64,000 nucleotides of DNA from Clostridiaceae bacterium (GTDB lineage Bacteria; Bacillota; Clostridia; DSM-8532). A model generated the notes under the pieces. The model searched no databases and had not been told where the DNA came from. It saw only the letters and a list, made by a program, of their open reading frames with translations. Shown here in pieces: positions 1 through 9,763 of the stretch. The first letter of the stretch is position 1. Each line of letters begins with the position of its first letter. The stretch is from contig JAAYLX010000030.1 in NCBI GenBank assembly GCA_012521705.1, positions 1 through 64,000 of the forward strand, read 5' to 3'. Both the position numbers and the translations under genes were made by a program.

Positions 1-1
1 C

Positions 2-196
2 CATCCGCTCTTAGGCGATGGAAAATACGGAATAAACAAGCTTAACAGAGGATACAAGAAGCAATGGCTTTGCTCCTACAAGCTTGTTTTTGATTTTGAT
101 ACCGATGCGGGCATTCTCAATTATCTCAACCAAAAAGATTTTGAAATTGATGTTGACTGGATGAAAGACGAGTTTACAAGGCTCAGCCAAGAGTAA
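2..196 (+). CDS. RluA-family pseudouridine synthase, C-terminal end (partial)
   Basis: The reading frame is open from the window edge to a TAA at 194-196 and gives the last 64 residues of a protein. It begins HPLLGDGKYG and continues with a segment ending in SYKLVFDF. This is the typical tail of RluA/RluC/RluD-type rRNA pseudouridine synthases, where an HP(L/I)xGDxxYG motif is followed by an L(H/C)(A/S)YxLxF strand. The catalytic Asp and any S4 domain lie outside the window, so the target uridine cannot be named. The family call rests on these two motifs only. Confidence 0.7.
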   Translation, partial: HPLLGDGKYGINKLNRGYKKQWLCSYKLVFDFDTDAGILNYLNQKDFEIDVDWMKDEFTRLSQE

Positions 197-271
197 TATT
201 GCATTTTGCGTGGTAACACAAATCACAGGACAGATATATATCTCAGTAAAAGGTGCACTGGTTGAAGAAGG

Positions 272-643
272 TTACAGTTGTCTTCCGCAATACGGGCAAA
301 ATCTGAAATGGGGTTCAACTTTTACATTGCAGGCTGAACAGTATTTGAAAGGCTCCCCATGGAACAAAGGACGCAAATTCTCATTTCGTATTTCAGTATA
401 AGCCCCTTTTTCAAACTGGCGCCCTGTCTCCGGATCCAGCTCAAAGACGCTATCGCAGCAGGTTGCCTTAACCAGATATCTGTTATTCCATCTGAATGTA
501 GGTATAAAGAACATGTGCAGATATGAGTAGGTTTTTAATATTTCAAAACGCGTCAGCTTTCCGCAAGAAGGACAAATCGCGTTATTGTATACCCCTATTG
601 GTTTTTGCGCCTGGTTCACACCGAAAACACCAATAAAGAACAT
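272..643 (-). CDS. zinc-ribbon domain protein
   Basis: This 123-residue protein carries two Cys-x2-Cys pairs: CPSCG near residue 24 and, at the C-terminus, CSAC followed by CPYCGRQL. It also has an internal CC at about residue 62. The arrangement fits the zinc-ribbon proteins (zinc_ribbon_15-like) that are common and uncharacterised in Firmicutes. The ATG at 643 has an AGGGGG ribosome binding site 8 bases upstream. It lies 36 bp after the small membrane protein gene and may be the last gene of the metH transcript. Function is unknown; metal binding is inferred from the cysteines. Confidence 0.6.
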   Translation of the reverse strand: MFFIGVFGVNQAQKPIGVYNNAICPSCGKLTRFEILKTYSYLHMFFIPTFRWNNRYLVKATCCDSVFELDPETGRQFEKGAYTEIRNENLRPLFHGEPFKYCSACNVKVEPHFRFCPYCGRQL

Positions 644-679
644 GAGATGTACCCCCTATTGTATTGGTGCTCTTTTTGT

Positions 680-1132
680 TTAATCGTCATAATCGTCATC
701 ATCGTATCTGTAATCTTCCTGTTCTTCCTTTTCCTCACGCAGTAATATGATATTTTCCTGTATTGAGAAGAACACCATGACAAGCTCGAACATGGCACGA
801 AGAATAATTTCAAGAATAATTGTACCTATAAGGCCTATCAGGAAATTTGCCGCGAACATGGCCACAATGCCTATTACAACCAGAACCAATGCAAAGGCTA
901 TATAAAGAATTTTTGCCAGAGCGCTGGTGACCATGACCCTGAAATTCAAAACATCACTAAGATAGTCCAAAAAACTGTCATATCTCTTTGTTTTCCTGGG
1001 CACAAGAAAGAGGAAATACACCCAAATACCCGCAATGACCGCTGCTGTGATTATATATGGCAGAGAGCCTCCCAGAGCTTTAGTGACCTTCTCCGCCATA
1101 GAGAAAAAACCGAGTCTTAAAAATCCTTCCAT
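680..1132 (-). CDS. small integral membrane protein, unknown function
   Basis: A 150-residue protein with at least three hydrophobic segments (roughly residues 23-43, 70-90 and 95-125) and a strongly acidic tail rich in Glu, Asp and Tyr that ends YDDDDYDD. I do not recognise a family. The frame can be extended upstream to a TTG overlapping the metH stop, but the ATG at 1132 has GGAGG six bases upstream and is the better start. It follows metH by 19 bp, so co-transcription is likely. The acidic tail is probably cytoplasmic. Confidence 0.6.
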   Translation of the reverse strand: MEGFLRLGFFSMAEKVTKALGGSLPYIITAAVIAGIWVYFLFLVPRKTKRYDSFLDYLSDVLNFRVMVTSALAKILYIAFALVLVVIGIVAMFAANFLIGLIGTIILEIILRAMFELVMVFFSIQENIILLREEKEEQEDYRYDDDDYDD

Positions 1133-1151
1133 GCCAAGCCTCCATTGTTTT

Positions 1152-3548
1152 TTATTTGACAAGTTCCTCTGCCAGCTTTACAGCCCTGTACGCATCATGG
1201 GCATAATACGCGCCAATACTTTCAGCGTAGCTGTTGTCCAATACTGCGCCTCCCACCATCAGCCGGCATGTCATACCTTCGCAGTCCATGAGCTTCTTAA
1301 CCACTTTCATCTGGTTCATGGTCGTGGTCATCAGGGCAGAAAGGGCTATAATATCTGCATTATGTTTCTTTGCAGTTTCTATTATATGATTAGCTTCTAC
1401 ATCTTTTCCAAGATCAATTACATTAAAGCCATAATTTCTTAGAAGCATTGCCACAATATTTTTGCCTATATCGTGAACATCGCCTTTAACAGTGGCAATG
1501 ACTATTATACCATGATGATGGTTATTGTTGTCAGAATTTTTAACGAGTTCGGGCTCAAGAACTTTCATTGCCTTTTCCATTGCCTCTGCTCCACGGATAA
1601 GCTGGGGCAGGAAATATTCTTTCTTCTCGTAAAGTTCGCCAACCTTTTGAATTGCAGGAATCAGCACCATGTTCATAATATCTTTTGCAAGCCTTCCTGC
1701 GATAAGCTCCTGCCGCACCGCCTCTTCAACCGCGTCCCTGTCTCCGGCAAGAATAAGATCATACAAAGTCTTGCCTGAAGCCTGGGATTTAACAGTATTA
1801 TTCTCTGATTTAGTCTGCCCGGAATAAAAATCTATATAATTTTTGGCATCCAAATCCCTTGCCATTAACACATCGGTTGCCCTTACATTCTGCATCATAC
1901 TCTCGTTATTGGGATTAAGAATGGCCGTTGAAAGGCCGTTTGCCACAGCCATGGACAAAAATGATGCATTTATATGCTCCCTTGCGGGAAGGCCGAAGGA
2001 TACATTGGATAAACCAATTGTTGTGTTAACTTTGAATCTCTTGCTGCACCATGAAATGACTTTGAGCGTTTCAACGGCGCAGGACTGGTTGGAGGCAACC
2101 GTCATTACAAGTCCGTCCACCAATATATCTTCCTTGCCGAATCCAAATTTTTTCGCTTCGTTATAAACTTCCCTGACAATATCAATTCTCTCTTCCGCGG
2201 TTTCCGGAACGCCCTGGTCGTTAACGGGGAGAAGTATAAACATTGCCCCGTATTTCTTTGCCAGGGGAAGGAGTTTTTCTATTTTTTCTTTTTCACCTGA
2301 AATGGAATTAATTATTGCCCTTCCGGGGTAAATTCTAAGGGCAGATTCCAAAGCCTCTGCATTTGAGGAGTCCAGCACAATTGGCACAGATACCGTATTG
2401 CACACTGTCCTAACCATTGCTTCAAGGGTCACTTTTTCGTCTATTCCGGCTACCCCCGCATTAATGTCGAGCAATCTTGCACCGGCTTCAACCTGGGATC
2501 TTGCAATCTCTGCGACAAGTTCCATATCCCCATTTTTCAGTGCCTCTTTAAGGGCCTTTTTGCCGGTGGGATTAAGTCTCTCCCCTATAACGGTAAAGGG
2601 CAGGGAAGGATGTATTTCCACCGTCTCCCGGTTGGAGCACACAAGGCTGTAAGGCTTTGTTTCTCTTTGCACAGGTCTGAGGCTTTGAGTACACTCTTTG
2701 AGCTTTTCAATGAATAAAGGCGTTGTCCCGCAACAGCCTCCAAGTGCGTCAGCTCCTGCTTCTACCAGAGTCCCCGCATAGGAGGCAAAGGTGCCTGCGT
2801 CCATATTAAACACGGTTTTTCCCTGTTTGAGTGTAGGTTTTCCTGCGTTGGGCTTTGCAATCAGGGGTACTTTGGCATAGGGTTTCATCTTTTCGATAAT
2901 TTCCACCATCTCGGCAGGTCCCGATGAGCAATTGCACCCCACAGCATCGGCGCCCAGGGACTGGAGGGTCACCAGCACACTTACAGGATCGCTTCCCATA
3001 ATGGTTCTGGGCCCGTCAAAAGTCATTGTCACCATGACAGGAAGGTCACAAAGCTCCTTTACAGCTATCAGCGCTGCACGGGCTTCCTGGAGGTCCATCA
3101 TGGTTTCTATGACAAAAAGGTCGACCCCGCCTTCAAGAAGGCCCTTAACCTGCGCTTTAAAGCTGTCCACAGCCGTTTCAAAATCAATATCCCCGAATGG
3201 AGACAGAAGGCTTCCGCAGGAAGAGATGTCCCCGGCAATTTTTGTATTCCTTCCGGCTGCCTTCCTTGCAATCTGTGCAAGAGTCCTGTTGAGTTCTACA
3301 GTTTCATCGGATAAACCGTAGTCTGACAGCTTGAGTCTGTTGGCTCCGAAGGTAAAGGTATAAATAATGTCCGAGCCTGCCTCCACATAATTTCTGTGGG
3401 CTTTAATAAGTAAATCGGAATTTTCGGCCGCCCATTTTTCCGGGCAGACACCGCCCGGCATTCCGGCTTCCTGCAAAAGGGTGCCCATTCCGCCGTCCAA
3501 TAAGACAATTCTATTATTAAATAGTTTTCTGAATTCCTTTTTGGTCAT
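1152..3548 (-). CDS. metH: cobalamin-dependent methionine synthase, lacking the reactivation domain
   Basis: This 798-residue enzyme transfers the methyl group of methyltetrahydrofolate to homocysteine through cobalamin. Domains in order: homocysteine-binding barrel (1-295) with the zinc cysteines at 207, 272 and 273; pterin-binding barrel (about 316-565); cobalamin cap (about 590-670); B12-binding Rossmann domain (about 678-798) with the DVHDIG motif at 690-695, whose His is the lower axial cobalt ligand. E. coli MetH is about 1,230 residues and carries a C-terminal activation domain. That domain is absent here and is encoded by the gene just upstream. An AGGTGGG ribosome binding site precedes the ATG. 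Confidence 0.93.
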   Translation of the reverse strand: MTKKEFRKLFNNRIVLLDGGMGTLLQEAGMPGGVCPEKWAAENSDLLIKAHRNYVEAGSDIIYTFTFGANRLKLSDYGLSDETVELNRTLAQIARKAAGRNTKIAGDISSCGSLLSPFGDIDFETAVDSFKAQVKGLLEGGVDLFVIETMMDLQEARAALIAVKELCDLPVMVTMTFDGPRTIMGSDPVSVLVTLQSLGADAVGCNCSSGPAEMVEIIEKMKPYAKVPLIAKPNAGKPTLKQGKTVFNMDAGTFASYAGTLVEAGADALGGCCGTTPLFIEKLKECTQSLRPVQRETKPYSLVCSNRETVEIHPSLPFTVIGERLNPTGKKALKEALKNGDMELVAEIARSQVEAGARLLDINAGVAGIDEKVTLEAMVRTVCNTVSVPIVLDSSNAEALESALRIYPGRAIINSISGEKEKIEKLLPLAKKYGAMFILLPVNDQGVPETAEERIDIVREVYNEAKKFGFGKEDILVDGLVMTVASNQSCAVETLKVISWCSKRFKVNTTIGLSNVSFGLPAREHINASFLSMAVANGLSTAILNPNNESMMQNVRATDVLMARDLDAKNYIDFYSGQTKSENNTVKSQASGKTLYDLILAGDRDAVEEAVRQELIAGRLAKDIMNMVLIPAIQKVGELYEKKEYFLPQLIRGAEAMEKAMKVLEPELVKNSDNNNHHHGIIVIATVKGDVHDIGKNIVAMLLRNYGFNVIDLGKDVEANHIIETAKKHNADIIALSALMTTTMNQMKVVKKLMDCEGMTCRLMVGGAVLDNSYAESIGAYYAHDAYRAVKLAEELVK

Positions 3549-3566
3549 GTAATACCCACCTTTATT

Positions 3567-4190
3567 TTACTTTCCGATAATCCCGGCTATTGCAAACACC
3601 GATTTCTCCGGGATAAGCATACAAGTATCTGTAATGCTGATTCCCAGGGTTTCCCCGTCAAGGAGTCTGTAAAAATCCCTCTGCTGTGTTATGTCAAAGT
3701 CCCCGTAACCAGGGCTGAACCTCATTTTGGTCAAAAATTGCCCTTTAGGTCTTAAATATTGCCCGACCATATTCATTACAAGATCCAAAGCTGAGTCTGT
3801 GATTTCAGAGGCGGCCGCGTCAACTATAGCCGCCTCACTCATTTTACCCTCAGCCTGGAGCCTTTCTATCAGCTCCATGATCTTGCTTCCGCCTGTTGCG
3901 CACATAATAAGCGCCTCTTTGCTGTCTTTTAATAGTTCGGACAATTTCATCCCTGAAAGTACCGTACCATCACTTAAAACAACCTGCGGAGCATCTATTC
4001 TTATAATATCCATGACACGATAAGCAGCTTTCAGGTTTAAATTTTTTTCGGTATACAAAATCAGCCTCTCTACTTCACGCATGGCTTCACCCGAAAGCAC
4101 GGTACGTTTTTTGTCATAGCCAAGTCTTGAAAGTATGAGGCTTTTATTGTAAACAGGTTTCAAGCATTTCAAAACTTTTATCTCATGCAT
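3567..4190 (-). CDS. methionine synthase reactivation protein (stand-alone MetH activation domain)
   Basis: A 207-residue protein ending 18 bp before metH and transcribed with it. Motifs near residues 125-165 (ASEI, then a GQYLRPKGQF segment and RFSPGYGD) match the C-terminal SAM-binding activation domain of MetH, which reductively methylates oxidised cobalamin. Together with the shortened MetH this makes a two-protein methionine synthase, an arrangement known from Thermotoga and many Clostridia. The start at 4190 has a GAGG about ten bases upstream. The function call is firm because the domain missing from MetH sits immediately next to it. Confidence 0.85.
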   Translation of the reverse strand: MHEIKVLKCLKPVYNKSLILSRLGYDKKRTVLSGEAMREVERLILYTEKNLNLKAAYRVMDIIRIDAPQVVLSDGTVLSGMKLSELLKDSKEALIMCATGGSKIMELIERLQAEGKMSEAAIVDAAASEITDSALDLVMNMVGQYLRPKGQFLTKMRFSPGYGDFDITQQRDFYRLLDGETLGISITDTCMLIPEKSVFAIAGIIGK

Positions 4191-4232
4191 TTAAGCGTTG
4201 CCTCTTACCAGATTTTACTTAATTTTTTTCAT

Positions 4233-4261
4233 ATTTTATCATAACCGATACCTGAGAACAA
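4233..4261 (-). promoter_or_regulatory. candidate sigma-A promoter for the metH operon
   Basis: On the minus strand TTGTTC (4256-4261) and TAAAAT (4233-4238) are separated by 17 bp, placing transcription about 30 bases before the ribosome binding site of the reactivation gene. The -35 match is weak. No SAM or cobalamin riboswitch is visible between it and the start codon. Confidence 0.35.
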
Positions 4262-4432
4262 ATATAACCATACCTATTTCTTTATTTTTTGAACAGCAGA
4301 TGATCGGGACAGGTGAGTATGTAAGCAAGGGCAAATTGGAAACTCAAAAATTTGCTTAATCCGTCTCCCCTCAAGTCTTACGCAATTTCTCCCGTATGAC
4401 CCATCAAAAAATTAATCATTAATTTTATGGTT

Positions 4433-4460
4433 TTGACAATATTCAAACTTACGATATACT
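4433..4460 (+). promoter_or_regulatory. sigma-A promoter of the MFS transporter gene
   Basis: A perfect TTGACA at 4433-4438 is followed 16 bp later by TATACT at 4455-4460. The start codon is about 57 bases downstream of the -10 element. Confidence 0.65.
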
Positions 4461-4517
4461 TTTATTAGATGCTGTCCATTTTTCTTCACGGAAAGCACAT
4501 CGAAACGGAGATGCGAT

Positions 4518-5696
4518 ATGCAAACAAGCAAAAAGAATCTTTATCTGTTTATGATTCTGAACCTTGCCACAATTGCTTCTGTGCCATTGTTAAGCTCTTT
4601 TCTCCCCATGTATTTTGAAAGAATAGGCTACAATCAGTTCCAGATAGGTTTGTTGACATCCCTTGGCCCCCTTTGCTGTATTATAGTACAGCCGTTGTCA
4701 GGTGTGATGGCCGACAGGGCAAAATTCAAAAACACTGTCTTGCAGGCCATATATATCGGATGTGCAGTAACAACTTTTGCACTGATATTCCGCCAGGATT
4801 ATTACTATGTGTTCATTGTTATGTTGCTTCAGGCGGTTTTCCAGGCGGGAATGGTATCCCTAAATGAAACCATAACTCTGGAGTATCTTGAAAATACACC
4901 CTGGCCATACGGTATCGTCAGGGTCTTTGGTTCAGGCGGATACGCATTGTTTTCAATGGTGTTGGGGGCTTTATCGGGTTCTTACGCCAAATCAATTTTT
5001 ATAGTCACTGGTTTGTTCGGTCTTGTATGTATATTGACAATGCTTAAATTACCCCGTATTGAAGGCCATCAGTCGAAGGAACAGAAAGTTCCTTACAAAA
5101 AGCTGTTCACAATCCCCAATCTGATGGCATACATATTCATACATATTATTATTCAGGCAACATTGAGCTTTCACCTGGTTTTCTTCCCAGTCTACCTGAA
5201 AGATCTGGGAGGAAGCGATAATTTTTACGGGATTATTCTGTTCTTTCAAACCGTTGGGGAATGGCCTTTCCTGATATGGGGGGACAAGATAATAAAGAAG
5301 TTTGGAGTCACCCGGATAATAATGTTTTCCGCCATTGTCTCCACTTTAAGGCTCCTTCTTGTATATTTTCTTACCGACCCGCTTCTTGCCCTTCCTGTTA
5401 ATATGCTGCACGGTGGCACCTACATTGTTATTACTTATACTTTGGCAGTATATATCAATAAGGAAACACCGGATGAACTTAAAGCCTCCGGTCAGGCTTT
5501 CAATAATCTCACGGCTCAGGGAGCCGGCAGAATGGCAGGCAGTTTTCTTGGGGGGATTCTAAGTCAGTATTACGGAATAAAGCAAACTTATCTTTTTGCA
5601 TCTATTCTCTCGATTCTTGGCATCTTCGCATTTACTCTGATGATTCAGTACAATAACAGGAAAAAAGAGGCTGAAAAAACAGCCGCCCCGGTTTAA
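4518..5696 (+). CDS. MFS transporter, LacY/nucleoside-permease-like (MFS_1-like)
   Basis: A 392-residue polytopic membrane protein with about twelve hydrophobic segments and the usual central cytoplasmic loop around residues 185-200. The cytoplasmic loop after TM2 reads SGVMADRAKFKN, close to the GxxxDR(x)GRR signature of the major facilitator superfamily. C-terminal features (a GTYIV helix and GQAFNN near residue 325) recall the LacY-like/MFS_1_like group that also includes nucleoside permeases. The substrate is not predictable. It is a single-gene unit: its own promoter lies upstream and a terminator hairpin overlaps its stop codon. Confidence 0.75.
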   Translation: MQTSKKNLYLFMILNLATIASVPLLSSFLPMYFERIGYNQFQIGLLTSLGPLCCIIVQPLSGVMADRAKFKNTVLQAIYIGCAVTTFALIFRQDYYYVFIVMLLQAVFQAGMVSLNETITLEYLENTPWPYGIVRVFGSGGYALFSMVLGALSGSYAKSIFIVTGLFGLVCILTMLKLPRIEGHQSKEQKVPYKKLFTIPNLMAYIFIHIIIQATLSFHLVFFPVYLKDLGGSDNFYGIILFFQTVGEWPFLIWGDKIIKKFGVTRIIMFSAIVSTLRLLLVYFLTDPLLALPVNMLHGGTYIVITYTLAVYINKETPDELKASGQAFNNLTAQGAGRMAGSFLGGILSQYYGIKQTYLFASILSILGIFAFTLMIQYNNRKKEAEKTAAPV

Positions 5697-5715
5697 GGGC
5701 GGCTGTTGCATTTGT
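5679..5715 (+). terminator. intrinsic terminator after the MFS gene
   Basis: A perfect 10-bp stem (5679-5688 with 5697-5706, ACAGCCGCCC and its complement) encloses an 8-base loop containing the TAA stop codon and is followed by a T-rich stretch. The stem doubles as the last codons of the transporter. Confidence 0.7.
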
Positions 5716-5799
5716 TGGTTATTTACTTAAAACTGATTTATTTTTGGCCTATGATTTCTCTGTCTCACTTAAATTTCTCAGACTCTGCAAAATTTACTT

Positions 5800-7656
5800 T
5801 TATTCTTCCTCTGAAGCTATTGCAGGAGTCTCATTATATCCATTTTTAAAGATTTCTTCAAACTCATCTGCTTCAAGGCGTTCTTTGTCAAGCAGCGCTT
5901 TTGCCACATCCTCAAGTTTCTGTCTGTTCTCAGTGAGAATTTCCTTAATTTTGGCGTATGCGTCATCAATAATTTTCTTGACTTCAGCATCTATCTTGGC
6001 GGAAATATCTTCACTGTAGTTGCGGGCGTGGGCATAGCTCTTACCCAGGAATACCTCATCATTTTCATCGCCGAATACAAGATTGGTAAGTTCATTGCTC
6101 ATTCCATACTTGGTAATCATATCGCGGGCAATCTTATTGGCATATTTCAGGTCATTGGAAGCACCGGTGCTGATCTCACCAAGAACAAGTTCTTCTGCAG
6201 CTCTTCCTCCAAGGCTTACTATAATCCTCTCTATGAGCTGTCCCTTGGTCATATACTGGCGATCCTCATCAGGCTTGTAGGACGTAAATCCACCTGCCCT
6301 GCCCGAAGGTATAATTGTAACCCTGTCCACCTTAACGGTAGTTGATACAACACGGACCGCGATGGCATGACCTGCTTCGTGATAAGCTGTGAGCTTCTTC
6401 TCTTTTTCGCTTATTACCCTGCTCTTTTTCTCGGGTCCCATCATAACCTTGTAGTTGGCTTCCTTTATTTCAGCCATGGTAATGCTCTTAAGGTTTTTGC
6501 GGGCTGCCAGGAGCGCAGCTTCATTGAGAAGGTTTTCAAGGTCCGCGCCTGTAAATCCGGGAGTTGTTTTGGCAATATCTTTGAGATCCACATCAGGACC
6601 CAGAGGTTTGTTCTTGGAATGAACTCTGAGAATTGCTTCACGGCCCTTTATATCAGGGTAGCTTACAACAACCTGTCTGTCGAATCTTCCGGGACGCATA
6701 AGAGCCGGATCCAGAATATCGGGACGGTTGGTAGCAGCAAGAATAATTACACCTTCATTTACTCCGAATCCGTCCATTTCAACCAGGAGCTGGTTCAAAG
6801 TCTGTTCACGTTCATCATGTCCGCCGCCAAGACCGGCACCTCTGTGTCGGCCCACAGCATCGATTTCGTCTATAAAAACAATACATGGCGCATTTTTCTT
6901 GGCCTGATCGAACAAGTCTCTTACACGGGAAGCACCTACACCTACAAACATCTCAACAAAGTCGGAACCGCTAATTGAGAAGAAAGGTACACCCGCTTCG
7001 CCGGCAACAGCTTTGGCAAGCAAGGTTTTACCTGTTCCCGGAGGTCCTACAAGCAGCACGCCTTTCGGTATACGTGCGCCAAGTTCCACATATTTTTTGG
7101 GCTCTTTAAGGAACTGGACTATTTCTTCAAGCTCTTCTTTCTCTTCGTCAGCACCTGCTACATCACTGAAACGGACTTTTAGTTTCGAATCCTCGGCAAC
7201 CCGTGCCCGGCTTTTTCCAAAGGACATGACACGGTTTCCGCCACCGCCTTGTGACTGCTGAATAAAGAAGATCCAGAAGAAGACAAAAAGTATGACCATC
7301 GCAAACATTGGCAGCATCTCAAGCCACCATGGCGGGGTCTGAACAGGCTCAATCTCATATTCGCCAATCTTGCCTTCATCCTTGGCCTTATCAAGAAGTG
7401 CCCTGAAATCATCATGAGAAAGATAGCTTACTGTATACCGCTGATCCGGAAGGAACAATCCCGATGCCTTCTCCAGAATTACTTCTGCTTCATAGGTTTT
7501 TACAAGTACATATTTTACATTCCCGGCATCCAGTTCATCCCTGAACTCCGAATACTTCATGGTTGTAGGATTACTGATACCATTGTACATCATTATAACC
7601 AGGGCCATAATTACAAAAATAATGATATAAAAACTCAAGCCCCTAAAATTTCTCAA
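5800..7656 (-). CDS. ftsH: ATP-dependent zinc metalloprotease FtsH
   Basis: This 618-residue membrane-anchored AAA+ protease degrades membrane and short-lived cytoplasmic proteins as a hexamer. Two membrane helices (about 8-24 and 113-132) flank an extracytoplasmic domain. Walker A GPPGTGKT is at 204-211, Walker B with FIDEID near 261-266, a second region of homology ending RPGRFDR near 327, and the zinc site HEAGH at 426-430. Length is typical of Gram-positive FtsH. Translation most likely starts at a TTG at 7656, because AGGAGG lies ten bases upstream and no other start is available before the first membrane helix. The tilS-hpt-ftsH order is conserved in Firmicutes. Confidence 0.96.
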   Translation of the reverse strand: MRNFRGLSFYIIIFVIMALVIMMYNGISNPTTMKYSEFRDELDAGNVKYVLVKTYEAEVILEKASGLFLPDQRYTVSYLSHDDFRALLDKAKDEGKIGEYEIEPVQTPPWWLEMLPMFAMVILFVFFWIFFIQQSQGGGGNRVMSFGKSRARVAEDSKLKVRFSDVAGADEEKEELEEIVQFLKEPKKYVELGARIPKGVLLVGPPGTGKTLLAKAVAGEAGVPFFSISGSDFVEMFVGVGASRVRDLFDQAKKNAPCIVFIDEIDAVGRHRGAGLGGGHDEREQTLNQLLVEMDGFGVNEGVIILAATNRPDILDPALMRPGRFDRQVVVSYPDIKGREAILRVHSKNKPLGPDVDLKDIAKTTPGFTGADLENLLNEAALLAARKNLKSITMAEIKEANYKVMMGPEKKSRVISEKEKKLTAYHEAGHAIAVRVVSTTVKVDRVTIIPSGRAGGFTSYKPDEDRQYMTKGQLIERIIVSLGGRAAEELVLGEISTGASNDLKYANKIARDMITKYGMSNELTNLVFGDENDEVFLGKSYAHARNYSEDISAKIDAEVKKIIDDAYAKIKEILTENRQKLEDVAKALLDKERLEADEFEEIFKNGYNETPAIASEEE

Positions 7657-7791
7657 ATATATTCAACCTCCTGTGAAGGCCAAGACATCTATATAAAAAC
7701 ATAATACGGCCATCATCAAAATATTAATATTATCATAATATCGTAACATAACTATAGGCAAAAAACAATAAATATTACTTTCCGGGAAGTC

Positions 7792-8313
7792 TTATAACTC
7801 CTCGATTACACATACATCCGGAAGATTTCTGTAATGTTCTTTATAGTCCAGGCCATATCCGATAACAAATTCATCCGGAATAATTATGCCCTGATAATCC
7901 ACTTCTAAATCTACTTTCCTTCTGGATGGTTTGTCCAAAATGGTGCACAATTTTACACTGGCACAATGCTTGGCTTTAAACAGGTCCTTAAGGTATGTAA
8001 GCGTAAGGCCTGTATCAATTAAATCCTCAACTATAAGAACGTGCTTGCCGGTAATATCATAGTCTATGTCCTTCAAAATCCTTACTACCCCTGAAGATAC
8101 TGTTGAGTTACCATAGCTGCTTACTGAAATGAAATCTATGCTCAGGGGCAGATCAATGGCCCTTGCAAGGTCGGCCAGAAATACGAATCCGCCTTTTAAT
8201 ACTCCTACGAGCAATAAATCTTTTCCTCTATAATCCTCTGTAATCCTTTTTGCTAATTCCTCAGTTTTTGCTTTGAGCTCTTCTCTGCTTACCAGAACTT
8301 TAATTTTTGGCAT
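7792..8313 (-). CDS. hpt: hypoxanthine (guanine) phosphoribosyltransferase
   Basis: A 173-residue purine salvage enzyme that converts hypoxanthine or guanine and PRPP to IMP or GMP. The PRPP-binding loop VEDLIDTGLT is near residues 95-104, and the flexible-loop region has VSSYGNST near 66. The C-terminal part contains PDEFVIGYGLDY, the base-recognition region of the family. The length fits bacterial HPRT. GGAGG stands about eight bases before the ATG. It starts 3 bp after tilS ends, so the two are translationally linked, as in other Firmicutes. Confidence 0.94.
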   Translation of the reverse strand: MPKIKVLVSREELKAKTEELAKRITEDYRGKDLLLVGVLKGGFVFLADLARAIDLPLSIDFISVSSYGNSTVSSGVVRILKDIDYDITGKHVLIVEDLIDTGLTLTYLKDLFKAKHCASVKLCTILDKPSRRKVDLEVDYQGIIIPDEFVIGYGLDYKEHYRNLPDVCVIEEL

Positions 8314-8316
8314 TTT

Positions 8317-9750
8317 TCAATTTCCTCCATCCTGTAAGTCTTTCCACGAAAGAACCAAAACGTTTTGTGCGTCCCTTCGTGCTCTGTAATCATTTGAAGT
8401 TCTTTTCCCAATAATCCATATAATTTCATTTTCAATGGCAATAAGCGGGATTCTGTCCCGTTCTTCCCTGACTATTTTTTCATCGATAAAATATTTCTTT
8501 AGTTTTTTCTCCCCCCTTGATCCGAACGGTCTTACTACATCGCCGTTATTGCGGCTTCTGATGACTATATCATTTTTCAGCTTGTCATAATCGAAAAGCT
8601 GTATTTTACTGTTTTCTTTTATATCCTCCGGAAAACCGTATTTTTTAAAGGCTTCTCCGGAAGGTAACACTTCTGATATTAATATTCCCCTAATTTCATC
8701 CACTTTTGTTATTCCATCTATAATTACAGGATAGGAAAAAGTTACAGCGCTCTCATCCTGTTTATGCGCAATTATAAGGGTGTCATAGGAAATCTTAGCC
8801 TCTGTACTTCTGGGAAGCTCAACTTTCTTGCCTGTAATGCCCTTCCGGCATAAATCAAGAACCTGTTCCACATGTACTGACTCAAAATTTTTGCGGCAGT
8901 TATTTATTTTCTCCCAGGCAATTCTTATTATCCTCTTTTTTATTGCCCGGTCAAGATTATTAAAGTTATTTAATGAAATAATTATTTGATTATTATCATC
9001 CAGAACCACTTCAGAATATGCCTTCAGCGCAACTGCCTCCAAAAAAGCCTGCTCGTCCTGCATAAGTTCGGAAAGCCTTACAAGCTGATTGGCCGGATTT
9101 ACGCCGAACATTTCTTTTATTTTGGGGAAAAGTTCATTTCTTATTCTGTTTCTGGTATACTCCGAATCAAGATTTGTACTGTCGGTACGATAAGGAATGC
9201 CGTTTTCAGACAAATACTTTTCTATGTCATCTCTTGAAATGTTGAGAAGTGGACGGATAATTCTGCCCTGCTTGAATTTCATCCCGCAAAGCCCGTCAGG
9301 ACCCGTGCCTCTAAGGATATTGAGCATAACGGTTTCAGCCTGGTCCTCTTTTTGATGGGCCACGGCGATAAAATCCGCTTTTTTTTCTTCAAGAACCTGG
9401 TTGAATATTCTGTAGCGGGCATTTCTGCCTGCTTCTTCAAGGGAGATCCTGTTTATGAGCGCAGTTTTCGCGATATCTTCTTTAAAGATCCTAAGTTCAA
9501 TATCCCATTTTTCACAGAGTTCCCGGACAAATTCCTGGTCTCCGTCCGATTCCTCTCCGCGAAGGCAATGATTCAGATGAACTGCCGTAAGCTCGAGGTC
9601 ATAAACATTTTTTAATTCAGATAAAACCTTCAGAAGGCACACCGAATCGGCCCCTCCTGAAATTCCTGCAACTATTTTGGAGCCTTTGTCAAAAAGTTTG
9701 TATTTTTCAATATTGGTTACGACATCACTTATGAGGTTCTCTGTGTTCAT
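8317..9750 (-). CDS. tilS: tRNA(Ile)-lysidine synthetase
   Basis: A 477-residue N-type ATP pyrophosphatase that attaches lysine to C34 of the CAU-anticodon tRNA-Ile, switching its decoding from AUG to AUA. The PP-loop motif SGGADS is at about residues 30-35, followed by the family segments VHLNHCLRGEES and AVAHQKEDQAET. The C-terminal TilS domains end in a region with RSRNNGDVVRP. It sits 14 bp after dnaB with only a weak ribosome binding site (ATAGG), which suggests coupled translation. It is an essential enzyme. Confidence 0.93.
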   Translation of the reverse strand: MNTENLISDVVTNIEKYKLFDKGSKIVAGISGGADSVCLLKVLSELKNVYDLELTAVHLNHCLRGEESDGDQEFVRELCEKWDIELRIFKEDIAKTALINRISLEEAGRNARYRIFNQVLEEKKADFIAVAHQKEDQAETVMLNILRGTGPDGLCGMKFKQGRIIRPLLNISRDDIEKYLSENGIPYRTDSTNLDSEYTRNRIRNELFPKIKEMFGVNPANQLVRLSELMQDEQAFLEAVALKAYSEVVLDDNNQIIISLNNFNNLDRAIKKRIIRIAWEKINNCRKNFESVHVEQVLDLCRKGITGKKVELPRSTEAKISYDTLIIAHKQDESAVTFSYPVIIDGITKVDEIRGILISEVLPSGEAFKKYGFPEDIKENSKIQLFDYDKLKNDIVIRSRNNGDVVRPFGSRGEKKLKKYFIDEKIVREERDRIPLIAIENEIIWIIGKRTSNDYRARRDAQNVLVLSWKDLQDGGN

Positions 9751-9763
9751 TATTAATTAAAAC

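Noticed and set aside
4191-4517. SAM or cobalamin riboswitch before the metH operon
   Set aside because: No S-box core or B12-box sequence appears in the divergent intergenic region on either strand.
6367-6978. 203-codon frame opposite ftsH
   Set aside because: It lies wholly inside ftsH on the other strand and has no ribosome binding site or recognisable protein features.
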